From an uncultured Flavobacteriales bacterium (GTDB lineage Bacteria > Bacteroidota > Bacteroidia > Flavobacteriales_E > Vicingaceae), in NCBI GenBank assembly GCA_913056345.1, contig CAJXMH010000004.1, forward strand, positions 85,790 through 149,789: a stretch of DNA of 64,000 nt, written 5' to 3'. Positions 17,428 through 25,785 of this stretch are shown here, in pieces (within the stretch, counting starts at the first letter, position 1; every line of letters starts with the position of its first letter). Below the pieces are notes generated by a model, which did no database searches, had not been told where the DNA came from, and saw only the letters and a list, made by a program, of their open reading frames with translations. The position numbers and the translations under genes are program-made.

Positions 17428-19473
17428 ATGTTCAGTTGGAGTAACATACCGCTTGTACGTCTAGTTATACCATTTGCAATAGGTATACTGCTTTCCAACT
17501 TTTTGATTAAAGATCAAGATCCAATCAGTCTGACAGTCTTAATTGCCATTCTTTTGGTGGTTTGTTGCACTGTTACTTTGAAGCAGCTTAGGTATAAAGA
17601 GCGTTGGATCTATGGGTTTACCATTTATCTTACGTTCATAGGCCTTGGAGTTTTACATCAAACTATTTGGCAAAAATCGAATACGTTAAAAATAAAAAAT
17701 CAAGAAGCTGTTGAATGGATCGGCAGGGTAGAGGAGGTTAATTACAGAGGGGATACGGCTTCATTACTTAAGGTTAAGGTTCATGCGGTCGACAACAACG
17801 GTTCCTTCAACGAAAAACTATTTGGATTAACCGCCTATTTAAAATCTCCTACAAAGCTTAAAGTTGGCGATTGGATCAGTGCCAAGTCGGTTTTAAAACC
17901 AATCGAAAAGCCGCTGAACCCCTATCAATTCAACTATGCTAACTTTATGTACAAGAGGGGGTATTTAAGAAGTACTTATTTAGACAAAGTGCAGCAACAT
18001 GGCCGACAAGTCAACCTCGAGGCATATACTTCATCACTAAGGGCAAGTTTGATTAGTGGATTTGAAAAGGCAGGCATCAAGGATAAAGAGCTGGCTGTAT
18101 TAAATGCCATTTCTTTAGGAGATAAAAGCCTTTTAAATCAAGAAACAAGAAATGCATATGCCGGAGCAGGAGCAATGCACATTTTGGCTGTTTCTGGCTT
18201 GCATGTTGGGATAGTTTACTTGCTATTTTCTCAATTGCTTTTTTTCTTAAGTTCATCAGTTTGGGAGAGATGGATTAAAGCAGCGATATTACTATTCGTT
18301 ATTTGGGGTTTTGCCTTTCTCACGGGCTTGTCCCCTTCAGTTCAACGTGCCGGCTGTATGTTTTCTTTTATCATCATTGCTGGTGCACTAAATCGGTACT
18401 CAAGTACTTTAAACTCAATCGCAGCTGCTGCATTTATTTTATTGCTGATCAACCCAATGATCTTGTTTGAACTAGGTTTCCAGCTTTCGTTTGCGGCGGT
18501 AATTGGCATTGTAAGTATGCACCCCAGTATTTATGCTATCTGGCAGCCTAGTTATATTTTGATAGATAAAGCTTGGAGTCTTATAGTAGTTTCCATTACA
18601 GCGCAATTGGCAACTTTACCTTTTGTGTTGTATTATTTTCACCAATTCCCAAATTGGTTTTTGATTACCAACTTATTTGTGATCCCGCTTGCCTTTATCA
18701 TCGTTGCAGGTGCCATACTTGTTGGTTGTCTAATATTATTTTTTCAGGAAGACTTTTTGCTAGCAAAAGTTCTGGATGTTTTTCTTAAGCTGCTCAATGG
18801 CGGTATACAAGCAATGGAAAACTTACCATTTTTTACAACTTCAGACATATGGATAGCGCCCATCCAAGCTATTTTATTAGGTGTAATGGTGCTAGCGATC
18901 ATGTTATTTATCAACCACCGAAAATTCTTTCAGCTATTTACTGCATTAGCGTGCCTCGCTATTTTTTTTACCATTAATGCAGCTACTTTACAGTTGAAGC
19001 GAGCAAGCTCATACATTGGAGTTTATGCCTTTAAAAATTCCCCATCCTACCTATTCAAAAAAGGGCAGAGCGCTCTTGTATTGATGCATCCAGAAATCTC
19101 TGACTATCAAAAGCAAATTCTACAAGACCATTTGCATGCAGAAAGGGTTCAAGAGATCAAGTACATCCATAAGGTAGAAGACTTATTTGATCTTCAGCTG
19201 TTTGAAGCAAAAAACATCGACGGTAATTTATTAATAGAGCATGAGCAGCAATTGTACTATTTTCATTTTAAGCAAGATCAACCCTTAAAAAAATTGATAG
19301 AAGAGGTTGATTATATTATAGTAGAGCAGAGAATTGCTTTGGAAAGGCTGCTTGAAAAAGAGATTCAAGCTCAACTTATAGCTGCTAGTAGTATCCCAAT
19401 TTGGTGGGTACAAAAACAGCAACATCAAAATTTTCATGCTGTGATTCAGGAAGCATATTGGCAGTCAAAATAA
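17428..19473 (+). CDS. ComEC/Rec2-family membrane protein, without a metallo-beta-lactamase domain
   Basis: The 681-residue protein has an N-terminal membrane segment, a DUF4131-type soluble domain (about 60-200), and the competence domain with the hallmark GAGAMHILAVSGLHVGIVY and many transmembrane helices to about residue 515. The last 165 residues are soluble, but I see no HxHxDH motif of the metallo-beta-lactamase domain that degrades the non-transported strand in Bacillus ComEC. This shorter form is frequent in Bacteroidota. It probably forms the inner-membrane channel for DNA uptake. It is a separate unit from the SpoIID gene, 39 bases away. Confidence 0.85.
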   Translation: MFSWSNIPLVRLVIPFAIGILLSNFLIKDQDPISLTVLIAILLVVCCTVTLKQLRYKERWIYGFTIYLTFIGLGVLHQTIWQKSNTLKIKNQEAVEWIGRVEEVNYRGDTASLLKVKVHAVDNNGSFNEKLFGLTAYLKSPTKLKVGDWISAKSVLKPIEKPLNPYQFNYANFMYKRGYLRSTYLDKVQQHGRQVNLEAYTSSLRASLISGFEKAGIKDKELAVLNAISLGDKSLLNQETRNAYAGAGAMHILAVSGLHVGIVYLLFSQLLFFLSSSVWERWIKAAILLFVIWGFAFLTGLSPSVQRAGCMFSFIIIAGALNRYSSTLNSIAAAAFILLLINPMILFELGFQLSFAAVIGIVSMHPSIYAIWQPSYILIDKAWSLIVVSITAQLATLPFVLYYFHQFPNWFLITNLFVIPLAFIIVAGAILVGCLILFFQEDFLLAKVLDVFLKLLNGGIQAMENLPFFTTSDIWIAPIQAILLGVMVLAIMLFINHRKFFQLFTALACLAIFFTINAATLQLKRASSYIGVYAFKNSPSYLFKKGQSALVLMHPEISDYQKQILQDHLHAERVQEIKYIHKVEDLFDLQLFEAKNIDGNLLIEHEQQLYYFHFKQDQPLKKLIEEVDYIIVEQRIALERLLEKEIQAQLIAASSIPIWWVQKQQHQNFHAVIQEAYWQSK

Positions 19474-19554
19474 TAGCGCATGGAAACCAAAATGTTAAGA
19501 TTTGGTTAATTTAGTAATCCATCTATTTTGATGTAATTCATTTTACTGTGAACC

Positions 19555-22500
19555 ATGAATAAGATCCTACTTTCGATTATACTCTCCCTTTTTTGCTTAT
19601 TCACCTATGCTGACGATAAAGCAGGAATAGTAAAGGGTAGCGCTGCAAATGAAATATTTGACGGAGCTGAAGAGCTATATTTCAAGCAAACACTAAATAC
19701 TCCTATCTACATCAAGTTAAAACTGGATGCAAGCTATTCGGTTGCTACCTTCTTTGAAAAGCTGAAAGAAACATACCAAATTGATGAATCTCTTGATTTT
19801 GTTTTAGAGAAAGAAGAGACGGATAAATTGGGATTCCGTCACCTGAGGTTTCGCCAACATGCAAATGGAATACCTATTCGTTTTGCTGCATTTATTCTAC
19901 ATCTTAAAGAAAACCAAGTTTTAAGTTCAAGTGGTAAATTTTATTCATCGCTTAGTCTTCAAACGCCACAATTATCTGAGAAAGAAGCGCTTCAAATTGC
20001 CCTTGATGATTTTGGAGCAAGTAAATACAAGTGGGAGTTGCCTGCTGAAGAGGCCTTTTTAAAGCAAGAGCAATCTGATCCTGAAGCTACCTACTTTCCA
20101 AAAGGTGAGTTAGTTTATTTTGGTCAAGATGCTTCTGAAAAGGCCGAAGATCAGACAGCTGCTTATGTTTTCAATATATACGCACAAGAACCTCTTTCTC
20201 GTTTGAAATATTACATTAATGTGCTTGATGGTTCAATTGTATACATTGAGAACCTTATTCATACCGGCAATGAACCTGCCACTGCGCACACCTCTTACAG
20301 TGGAATTAAAAGAATGCTGACAGACAGTGTAGCGCCTAACACCTATCACTTAAGAGAAACTGCAAGAGGTAATGGAGTGGAGACCTTCGATCTGAATAAT
20401 GGAACGCAGTATAGCCAATCAGTTGATTTTGTTGATTCAGATACATTGTGGGATTCTTTTTCACCTTCCATCAATCGCTATGCAACTGACGCTCATTGGG
20501 GAACGGAAATGACCTACGATTACTTTTTTAACATTCACGGAAGAAATAGCATAGATAATCTAGGCTTCACTTTGAGGAGTTATGTGCATTATAGCACAAA
20601 TTATGTAAACGCATTTTGGGACGGTCAGCGCATGACATACGGAGATGGAGATGCAACAACTAATCCTCTTACTACTTTAGATATAACGGGTCATGAAGTA
20701 ACGCATGGCCTGACAAATTTCTCTTCTGGTTTAATTTATGGTCTAGAATCGGGAGCGTTGAATGAATCATTTAGCGACATTTTTGGCGTAACTGTTGAGC
20801 AGTATGCACGCAATGGTAATTGGAATTGGACTATGGGGGAAGAAATAGGAAGTGCTTTTAGAAGTTTGTCTAACCCAAAAGCTTACGGAGATCCTGATAC
20901 TTACAAAGGAAGTAATTGGTACAATTTGGTAAATTGTAATCCAAGTTCAGGCAACGGATGGTGTGGAGTGCACACCAATAGTGGCGTTCAAAATTATTGG
21001 TTTTATTTACTTAGTGAAGGCGGCAGCGGTACCAATGATCGAGGAGACGCCTATCAAGTTGATTCAATTGGGATTATCAAAGCTTCAAGAGTAGCCTTTA
21101 GAAACAATACTTTTTATTTAACCCCTTCTTCAGACTATGAGGAGGCCAGATATTTTGCCTTCAGGTCGGCAGTTGATTTATATGGAGCTTGCTCGCCTGA
21201 AGTAGAAGCCGTTATTGATGCTTGGCATGCAGTTGGGGTGGGGGATCCTTACTCTCCAGGTGTTAGTTCTAGTTTTGCAGCCTTAAATGATACTTCTTTC
21301 TGTACTGTGCCAGCTACGGTCAATTTTGAAAGTGACGGCAGCAATGTGATTAATTTTTCTTGGAACTTTGGTGATGGCACCACTAGTAATCTGCCTGACC
21401 CAAACCATGTTTATACAAGCTCGGGAAATTATACCGTACAACTCATTGCTGATGGTGGCGCTTGTGGAACTGACACAACAACTTATACCAATTACATCAA
21501 TATAGATACAGCCAATGCTTGTTCTTTTAGCATGAGTAGAGGCTTTAACCTCGTGAATGATTGTCAAGGCACAGTTTATGATCGTGGGGGGCTGAATGGT
21601 GATTATCCTGTTAATAGCATCGATACCTTGCAGGTAAATACAGTAGGAGACTTTATACAATTGGATTTTCTGAGCTTTGATCTTGAGGCAGGTTTAGGTT
21701 ATGGTTGTAACCATGACTATGTTGAAATATTTGATGGTCCATCTGTAAATTCACCTTCTTTGGGCAGATTTTGCAACAGTAATCAGCCACCTTCCAGCAT
21801 CTTTACAAGTGGTAATAGTTTTACCCTCGTTTTCAGTTCCGATGCAAAAGTTAACGCAGCAGGTATGCAATTGGCTTGGAACTGTGTTACAGCTTCTTCT
21901 TTACCGCAGGCTGATTTTCTCTCAGACCTTGACACCACTTGTAACGGCTTTGTGAAATTCAGAGATATAAGTATTGGTGGAGTGAGCAGTCGCAGTTGGG
22001 ACTTTGGTGATGGCAGCAGTAGTAGCCTTAAAAATCCACTTCATCGCTATCAGTTGTCAGGCAATTACACGGTTAAGCTAACTGTTACCAACTCTTTCGG
22101 TCAAGATTCAGTTGTAAAAACCAACCACATTTACGTTGATCGAAGCAATTTTCCAAGTGTTGGTGGAGATAGCATCTGTAGAGGCGAAGACGCCAAACTT
22201 TGGGCAAGTGGAACAGCAGATCTTTTGTGGTTTAATAACCTTAATTCTGATCGCGCAGTTCATCGCGGTGATACACTTCGTCTAAGCGGTTTGAATAACA
22301 CGCAGACCTATTATGTAGCCTCTTCGCCGGCTGTTGCTAGGCAAACTGTGGTGCCTTTTTCGCTAGGCGGCACTACTTCTTTTACTGATACGGCTGAGGC
22401 AATATTTTTTAATGTATATGAACCAATGCTCTTGGAGACTGTATTACTTCGTAGTAATGGAGAGGGATTGAGAAGAATTGATCTGCGTGACAAGGATGGG

Positions 22501-23070
22501 AGGATTATAGCTTCTAAAAACGCTTTTGTTCCCAATTCAGGAACACAAGTAACTTTAAACTTTACCATTAGCCCTGATACCAATTACAGTTTATCCATAG
22601 GTTCGCGCGAGCCACGGCTGATGGTGAATAGAACAGGAGCTTCATATCCATACCGAGCAGGCAACTATTTTGAAATAACAGGTAGTACCATGGGGGGAAA
22701 TGCTTATCCTTTCTTTTATTTTCTTGCCACTAGTCCAAAACGCTGTGAATCTTCAAGAAAGCTTGTAACAGCTTTTGTAGACACCACTTGCACCTTAGTG
22801 GGGAATATAGAGACTGCCATGCAAGATCAGGAATTTATTTTCTCACCCAATCCTTTTAAGAATTCACTGCAAATTAATGGCCCACTTCAAAATGTAAACA
22901 GTATCCGGGTTTATTCATTGACCGGGAAGCTTATTGCGCAAAAAGTAAATCAGAGCTTCCAAAACCGTCTTGCTCTAGATTTTAGCGAACAAGCTAAAGG
23001 GATTTATTTTGTTGAATTAAGAGGTCCTGATATTCTGGTAAGAGAAAAAGTTGTAAAGCTTAACCCCTAA
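19555..23070 (+). CDS. Secreted M4 (thermolysin-family) metalloprotease with PKD-CUB-PKD and T9SS sorting domain
   Basis: A signal peptide and a propeptide (about 25-240, with FTP/PepSY-like strands) precede an M4 peptidase: zinc motif HEVTH (380-384), third ligand Glu404 in GALNESFSD and the catalytic-region His474 (GVHTNSG). Then come a PKD domain (about 580-655, WNFGDGT), a CUB-like domain (660-780, Cys pairs and DYVEIFDGP), a second PKD (785-865, WDFGDGS), a beta-rich domain and a T9SS type A sorting domain (1097-1171; FSPNPF, VYSLTGK). It should be exported by T9SS and act on extracellular protein. At 1171 residues it is the second longest gene here; the stop is two bases before the Rieske gene. 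Confidence 0.93.
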   Translation: MNKILLSIILSLFCLFTYADDKAGIVKGSAANEIFDGAEELYFKQTLNTPIYIKLKLDASYSVATFFEKLKETYQIDESLDFVLEKEETDKLGFRHLRFRQHANGIPIRFAAFILHLKENQVLSSSGKFYSSLSLQTPQLSEKEALQIALDDFGASKYKWELPAEEAFLKQEQSDPEATYFPKGELVYFGQDASEKAEDQTAAYVFNIYAQEPLSRLKYYINVLDGSIVYIENLIHTGNEPATAHTSYSGIKRMLTDSVAPNTYHLRETARGNGVETFDLNNGTQYSQSVDFVDSDTLWDSFSPSINRYATDAHWGTEMTYDYFFNIHGRNSIDNLGFTLRSYVHYSTNYVNAFWDGQRMTYGDGDATTNPLTTLDITGHEVTHGLTNFSSGLIYGLESGALNESFSDIFGVTVEQYARNGNWNWTMGEEIGSAFRSLSNPKAYGDPDTYKGSNWYNLVNCNPSSGNGWCGVHTNSGVQNYWFYLLSEGGSGTNDRGDAYQVDSIGIIKASRVAFRNNTFYLTPSSDYEEARYFAFRSAVDLYGACSPEVEAVIDAWHAVGVGDPYSPGVSSSFAALNDTSFCTVPATVNFESDGSNVINFSWNFGDGTTSNLPDPNHVYTSSGNYTVQLIADGGACGTDTTTYTNYINIDTANACSFSMSRGFNLVNDCQGTVYDRGGLNGDYPVNSIDTLQVNTVGDFIQLDFLSFDLEAGLGYGCNHDYVEIFDGPSVNSPSLGRFCNSNQPPSSIFTSGNSFTLVFSSDAKVNAAGMQLAWNCVTASSLPQADFLSDLDTTCNGFVKFRDISIGGVSSRSWDFGDGSSSSLKNPLHRYQLSGNYTVKLTVTNSFGQDSVVKTNHIYVDRSNFPSVGGDSICRGEDAKLWASGTADLLWFNNLNSDRAVHRGDTLRLSGLNNTQTYYVASSPAVARQTVVPFSLGGTTSFTDTAEAIFFNVYEPMLLETVLLRSNGEGLRRIDLRDKDGRIIASKNAFVPNSGTQVTLNFTISPDTNYSLSIGSREPRLMVNRTGASYPYRAGNYFEITGSTMGGNAYPFFYFLATSPKRCESSRKLVTAFVDTTCTLVGNIETAMQDQEFIFSPNPFKNSLQINGPLQNVNSIRVYSLTGKLIAQKVNQSFQNRLALDFSEQAKGIYFVELRGPDILVREKVVKLNP

Positions 23071-23072
23071 AA

Positions 23073-23405
23073 GTGGAACGATTCGTTTGGCACAAGTTAT
23101 TCGACTCCGAAAGTCAGGCGCATGAGGCGTTAGACGGTGGTCGAATAGCCAAATTCTTTGTAGCTGATCAGGCGGTTTGCTTAGTAAAAGATCAAGGTCA
23201 ATTTTTTGCATTTGAAGACAATTGTCCGCATCAAGGTTTTTCTTTTGCAGGTGGTAAATGTGAAGCAGGGGTAGTAGAATGTCCGGTACATAAGTATAAA
23301 TTTGTGCTTAGTAAAGAAGAAGGTAAGTCAGCTTTAAATCACTATCCTTTAAAAGTTAATGAACAAGGTGTTTTCGTCGGTAAGAAAAAAGGCTTTTGGT
23401 CTTAG
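23073..23405 (+). CDS. Rieske [2Fe-2S] protein
   Basis: This 110-residue protein is a lone Rieske domain with both cluster ligand pairs: CPHQG (Cys51, His53) and CPVH (Cys70, His73), 16 residues apart. It has no membrane anchor, so it resembles ferredoxin subunits of dioxygenases or small nitrite-reductase-like (NirD) proteins rather than cytochrome bc1. The start is GTG at 23073, two bases after the protease stop; no in-frame ATG gives a full domain. The 3' end overlaps the DUF2279 gene by 47 bases. Its electron partner is not next to it. Confidence 0.85.
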   Translation: MERFVWHKLFDSESQAHEALDGGRIAKFFVADQAVCLVKDQGQFFAFEDNCPHQGFSFAGGKCEAGVVECPVHKYKFVLSKEEGKSALNHYPLKVNEQGVFVGKKKGFWS

Positions 23406-24249
23406 TATACTTTTTTCATTAAGTATCAATTCAATATACGGTCAAGACAGCTTAAAACAGAGAAGGGTGGCTGTAGAAGTTGGAACTGTGGCTGCTTACT
23501 CAGCCGCTATAGTGGGCTTACACCAATTATGGTACAAAGATTACGACCAAAGCTCTTTTCATATTTTTAATGACAATGCACAGTGGCTTCAAGTGGATAA
23601 GCTTGGTCATGTTTATTCAACTTATATCTTAAGTAGAAGTAGCGCTGCTACCTTTAAATGGGCAGGTTACAGTAAAGAAAAAGCAGCAATTTATGGGGCA
23701 GGCGGTTCTTTTGCCTTTTTAACTGCAATTGAGATCATGGACGGTTACAGCGCGGAATGGGGTTTTTCTTGGGGAGATTTTACGAGTAATCTACTTGGGA
23801 ATGGTCTCTTTTTAGGCCAAGAACTTTTGTTTGAAAAGCAAGTAATGCGCCTGAAGTTTTCTTACACTCCAAGTCCCTATCGCGAAATGAGAACACAACT
23901 GTTAGGCGAAAATGAATTGCAAGGGGTTTTAAAAGACTACAATGGACAAACTTACTGGGCATCATTCAACCTCAATGCGATAAGCAGTAAGATTAAGCCA
24001 AAATGGTTGAATCTAGCTGTTGGTTTTGGAGGAGACGGTATGGTGCAGGCTCGGAGAAATGACGAACTGGCGTTCAACAGTCACCGTCGACAGTTTTATT
24101 TGGGGCCTGATATTGACTTTGAGCGAATTCCAACCAATAAAAAGTGGGTTAAAACAGTTTTCTTTTTGCTCAATGTTCTTAAAGCTCCTCTACCTGCGAT
24201 TGAATATAGGCAAGATGGGCTTGTAAGAATGAATTGGATCGCTTTTTAG
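23359..24249 (+). CDS. DUF2279 protein, predicted periplasmic or outer membrane
   Basis: The 296-residue product has an N-terminal signal-like helix (about 8-28, ending SIYGQ), and segments typical of DUF2279: WYKDYDQSSFHIFND, DKLGHVYSTYILSR, and EIMDGYSAEWGFSWGDF. The Asp/His-rich middle, with hydrophobic helices between, suggests a membrane enzyme or lipid-active protein, but no function is known to me. It begins inside the Rieske gene (47-base overlap), and its stop overlaps the convergent NUDIX stop by four bases. The ATG at 23359 is kept because no later Met precedes the signal helix. Confidence 0.7.
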   Translation: MNKVFSSVRKKAFGLSILFSLSINSIYGQDSLKQRRVAVEVGTVAAYSAAIVGLHQLWYKDYDQSSFHIFNDNAQWLQVDKLGHVYSTYILSRSSAATFKWAGYSKEKAAIYGAGGSFAFLTAIEIMDGYSAEWGFSWGDFTSNLLGNGLFLGQELLFEKQVMRLKFSYTPSPYREMRTQLLGENELQGVLKDYNGQTYWASFNLNAISSKIKPKWLNLAVGFGGDGMVQARRNDELAFNSHRRQFYLGPDIDFERIPTNKKWVKTVFFLLNVLKAPLPAIEYRQDGLVRMNWIAF

Positions 24250-24806
24250 AGATCAAGAAGTTTTTCTTGCAAGAGGTAATGTGTTTTATAAATGGCCGCT
24301 ACGCTTAAACTATCGGTAATTTCATTATTGAGTACCATTTGAAACGCATCTTCAAATGGAAGCTTTTTGATTTCGATCTGTTCATCCTCGTCAGGATCGG
24401 CTTCAAACTGTTCTAGCTCTCTAGCTAAGTAAAGGATACCCAATTCATCTGCAACAGAATTACTGGTGTGAATGCGTTGGATCTCATCCCATTTTTTCGC
24501 CACAAGGCCAGTTTCTTCTTTCAATTCTCTCTTGGCCGTGTCTAAAGGGTCAGTGCCGATTTTACCGCCTCCTTCAGGTATTTCCCAGCTGTATTGATTT
24601 AAAGGGAAACGCCACTGCCCAACCAAAAAAGTTTCTAGCTGATCGCTTAAAGGAACAATTCCAATCGCTAGATTTTTAAAGTGGATGGTTCCATACACTC
24701 CACCCTTTCCTGCAGGATTCAAAACATCATGATGCGTGGTTTTGATCCAATCATTTTCATAAATGTCTTCACTTCTTTTTATTTTCCAAGGATTTTTCAT
24801 GGGCAT
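24246..24806 (-). CDS. NUDIX hydrolase, ADP-ribose pyrophosphatase-like
   Basis: The 186-residue protein holds a NUDIX box, GGKIGTDPLDTAKRELKEET in the middle (about 98-120), with the catalytic REL-KEET core; the first conserved Glu of the box is Thr here, a variation that some Bacteroidota members share. The N-terminal beta domain and the sequence GQWRFPLNQYSWEIPEGG match ADP-ribose pyrophosphatase and nucleoside-sugar hydrolases. It probably removes ADP-ribose or a similar metabolite. Divergent from the Smr gene, 32 bases away. Confidence 0.85.
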   Translation of the reverse strand: MPMKNPWKIKRSEDIYENDWIKTTHHDVLNPAGKGGVYGTIHFKNLAIGIVPLSDQLETFLVGQWRFPLNQYSWEIPEGGGKIGTDPLDTAKRELKEETGLVAKKWDEIQRIHTSNSVADELGILYLARELEQFEADPDEDEQIEIKKLPFEDAFQMVLNNEITDSLSVAAIYKTHYLLQEKLLDL

Positions 24807-24838
24807 ATCCGCTTATTTTTGCAAAGTAATTAAATCCC

Positions 24839-25390
24839 ATGGAGTTTAAGCAAGGTGATCAGGTAAAGGTGATAGACGATCAACTGGATGGTCTCGTTAC
24901 TAAAGTGGAAGCAAATTGGATTTGCTTTGAATGTGAAGATGGCTTTGAGTACCGCTATCGGCCTGACCAATTGATCAAGATTGAAAACGGGAAGGCTGAA
25001 TACACCATTTTGACAAAATCTATCTTACAGGAAGATGAAAGACGTACTGAAATTAATTACAGCCAAAAAGTAAAACTACAAGGTAAAGTCCCTGTGATTG
25101 ACCTGCACATGGAAAGCTTATTGGATGAGGATGAGCAATTGCGTTCCGCTAACGCATTGGCCTTTCAATTAAGTTGTGTGCAAGAGGCATTGCGCAAAGC
25201 AAGTGTTGCAAGGATAAGACGTTTGGTATTTGTACACGGCAGAGGCAGTGGTATTTTAAAGAGTGCTTTAAGGCAGTTGTTAGATGAAGAATTTCCTCAC
25301 ATAGAATATTTCGATGCTAATTACCAGAAGTTTGGTCAAGGGGCTACCGAAATAATTATTCATGGTCTAGGCAAAGCAGGAAAGCACTAA
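24839..25390 (+). CDS. Smr-domain protein
   Basis: The N-terminal 70 residues contain beta strands (MEFKQGDQVKVIDDQLDG, a KOW/SH3-like start) and the C-terminus is a Smr domain: VIDLHMESLL (DLH motif), VFVHGRGSGILKSALRQLL (GxGxG-like HGRG) and the end GATEIIIHGL. Smr domains act as nickases or endonucleases on DNA or RNA. In Bacteroidota these 180-residue forms are a shorter relative of the DUF2027 proteins. A TATTTTTG -7 box (24814-24821) lies 17 bases before the ATG. The stop codon TAA forms part of the rnpB promoter box at 25388-25395. Confidence 0.85.
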   Translation: MEFKQGDQVKVIDDQLDGLVTKVEANWICFECEDGFEYRYRPDQLIKIENGKAEYTILTKSILQEDERRTEINYSQKVKLQGKVPVIDLHMESLLDEDEQLRSANALAFQLSCVQEALRKASVARIRRLVFVHGRGSGILKSALRQLLDEEFPHIEYFDANYQKFGQGATEIIIHGLGKAGKH

Positions 25391-25395
25391 CTTTG
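25388..25395 (+). promoter_or_regulatory. Candidate rnpB promoter -7 box inside the Smr stop
   Basis: TAACTTTG matches TAnnTTTG, and its first three bases are the Smr gene's TAA stop codon. It puts the transcript start near 25399, exactly where the P1 stem of RNase P RNA begins. No good -33 TTG is seen. Confidence 0.45.
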
Positions 25396-25398
25396 CAA

Positions 25399-25728
25399 GG
25401 CAAGTGACTCTATCGCCGCGCTTTTAGCGTGGAGGAAAGTCCGGGCAGCGCAGGGCACCGTACCTTATGAAAATGAGGGTCTTGCTTAGCAAGAACAGAG
25501 AGTGCAACAGAAAATAAACCGTCACGCCCTTGGCGTGATAAGGGTGAAAAGGTGAGGTAAGAGCTCACCGCTCCTAAGGTAACAAAGGAGGCTAGGTAAA
25601 CCTTACGGGCTGAAAGGTCAAATAAACCGGAGCTAAAGTTGCTCGCTTTTCCGGAGGGTAGACTGCTTAGATAAATGATAGAGCTTGTGCTCGCACAAGA
25701 ACAGAACCCGGCTTACGCTGCTTGCTTT
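25399..25728 (+). ncRNA. rnpB: RNase P RNA
   Basis: Diagnostic parts of the bacterial type A RNase P RNA are present: GAGGAAAGTCCGGGC (25432-25446), ACAGA (25496-25500) followed by GTGCAACAGAAA, AGGTGAGGTAAGAGCTCACCG as P12-like hairpin, TAAACC/GGGCTGAAAGG region, and the 3' AGATAAATGATAG...ACAGAACCCGGCTTA. The P1 stem pairs GCAAG (25400-25404) with CTTGC (25721-25725). The RNA is the catalytic subunit of RNase P, which matures the 5' ends of tRNAs. It follows the Smr stop by only about eight bases and ends at a strong terminator. Confidence 0.95.
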
Positions 25729-25732
25729 TTAT

Positions 25733-25769
25733 CAAAAAAAAACTCCCGCATTTGCGGGAGTTTTTTTTT
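25733..25769. terminator. Bidirectional terminator after rnpB
   Basis: AACTCCCGCA/TGCGGGAGTT (25741-25762) is a perfect 10-base-arm hairpin with a 9-base A tract before and T tract after, so it can end both rnpB on the plus strand and the convergent T9SS cargo gene on the minus strand. Confidence 0.93.
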
Positions 25770-25785
25770 GAACTATTGAGCTATG

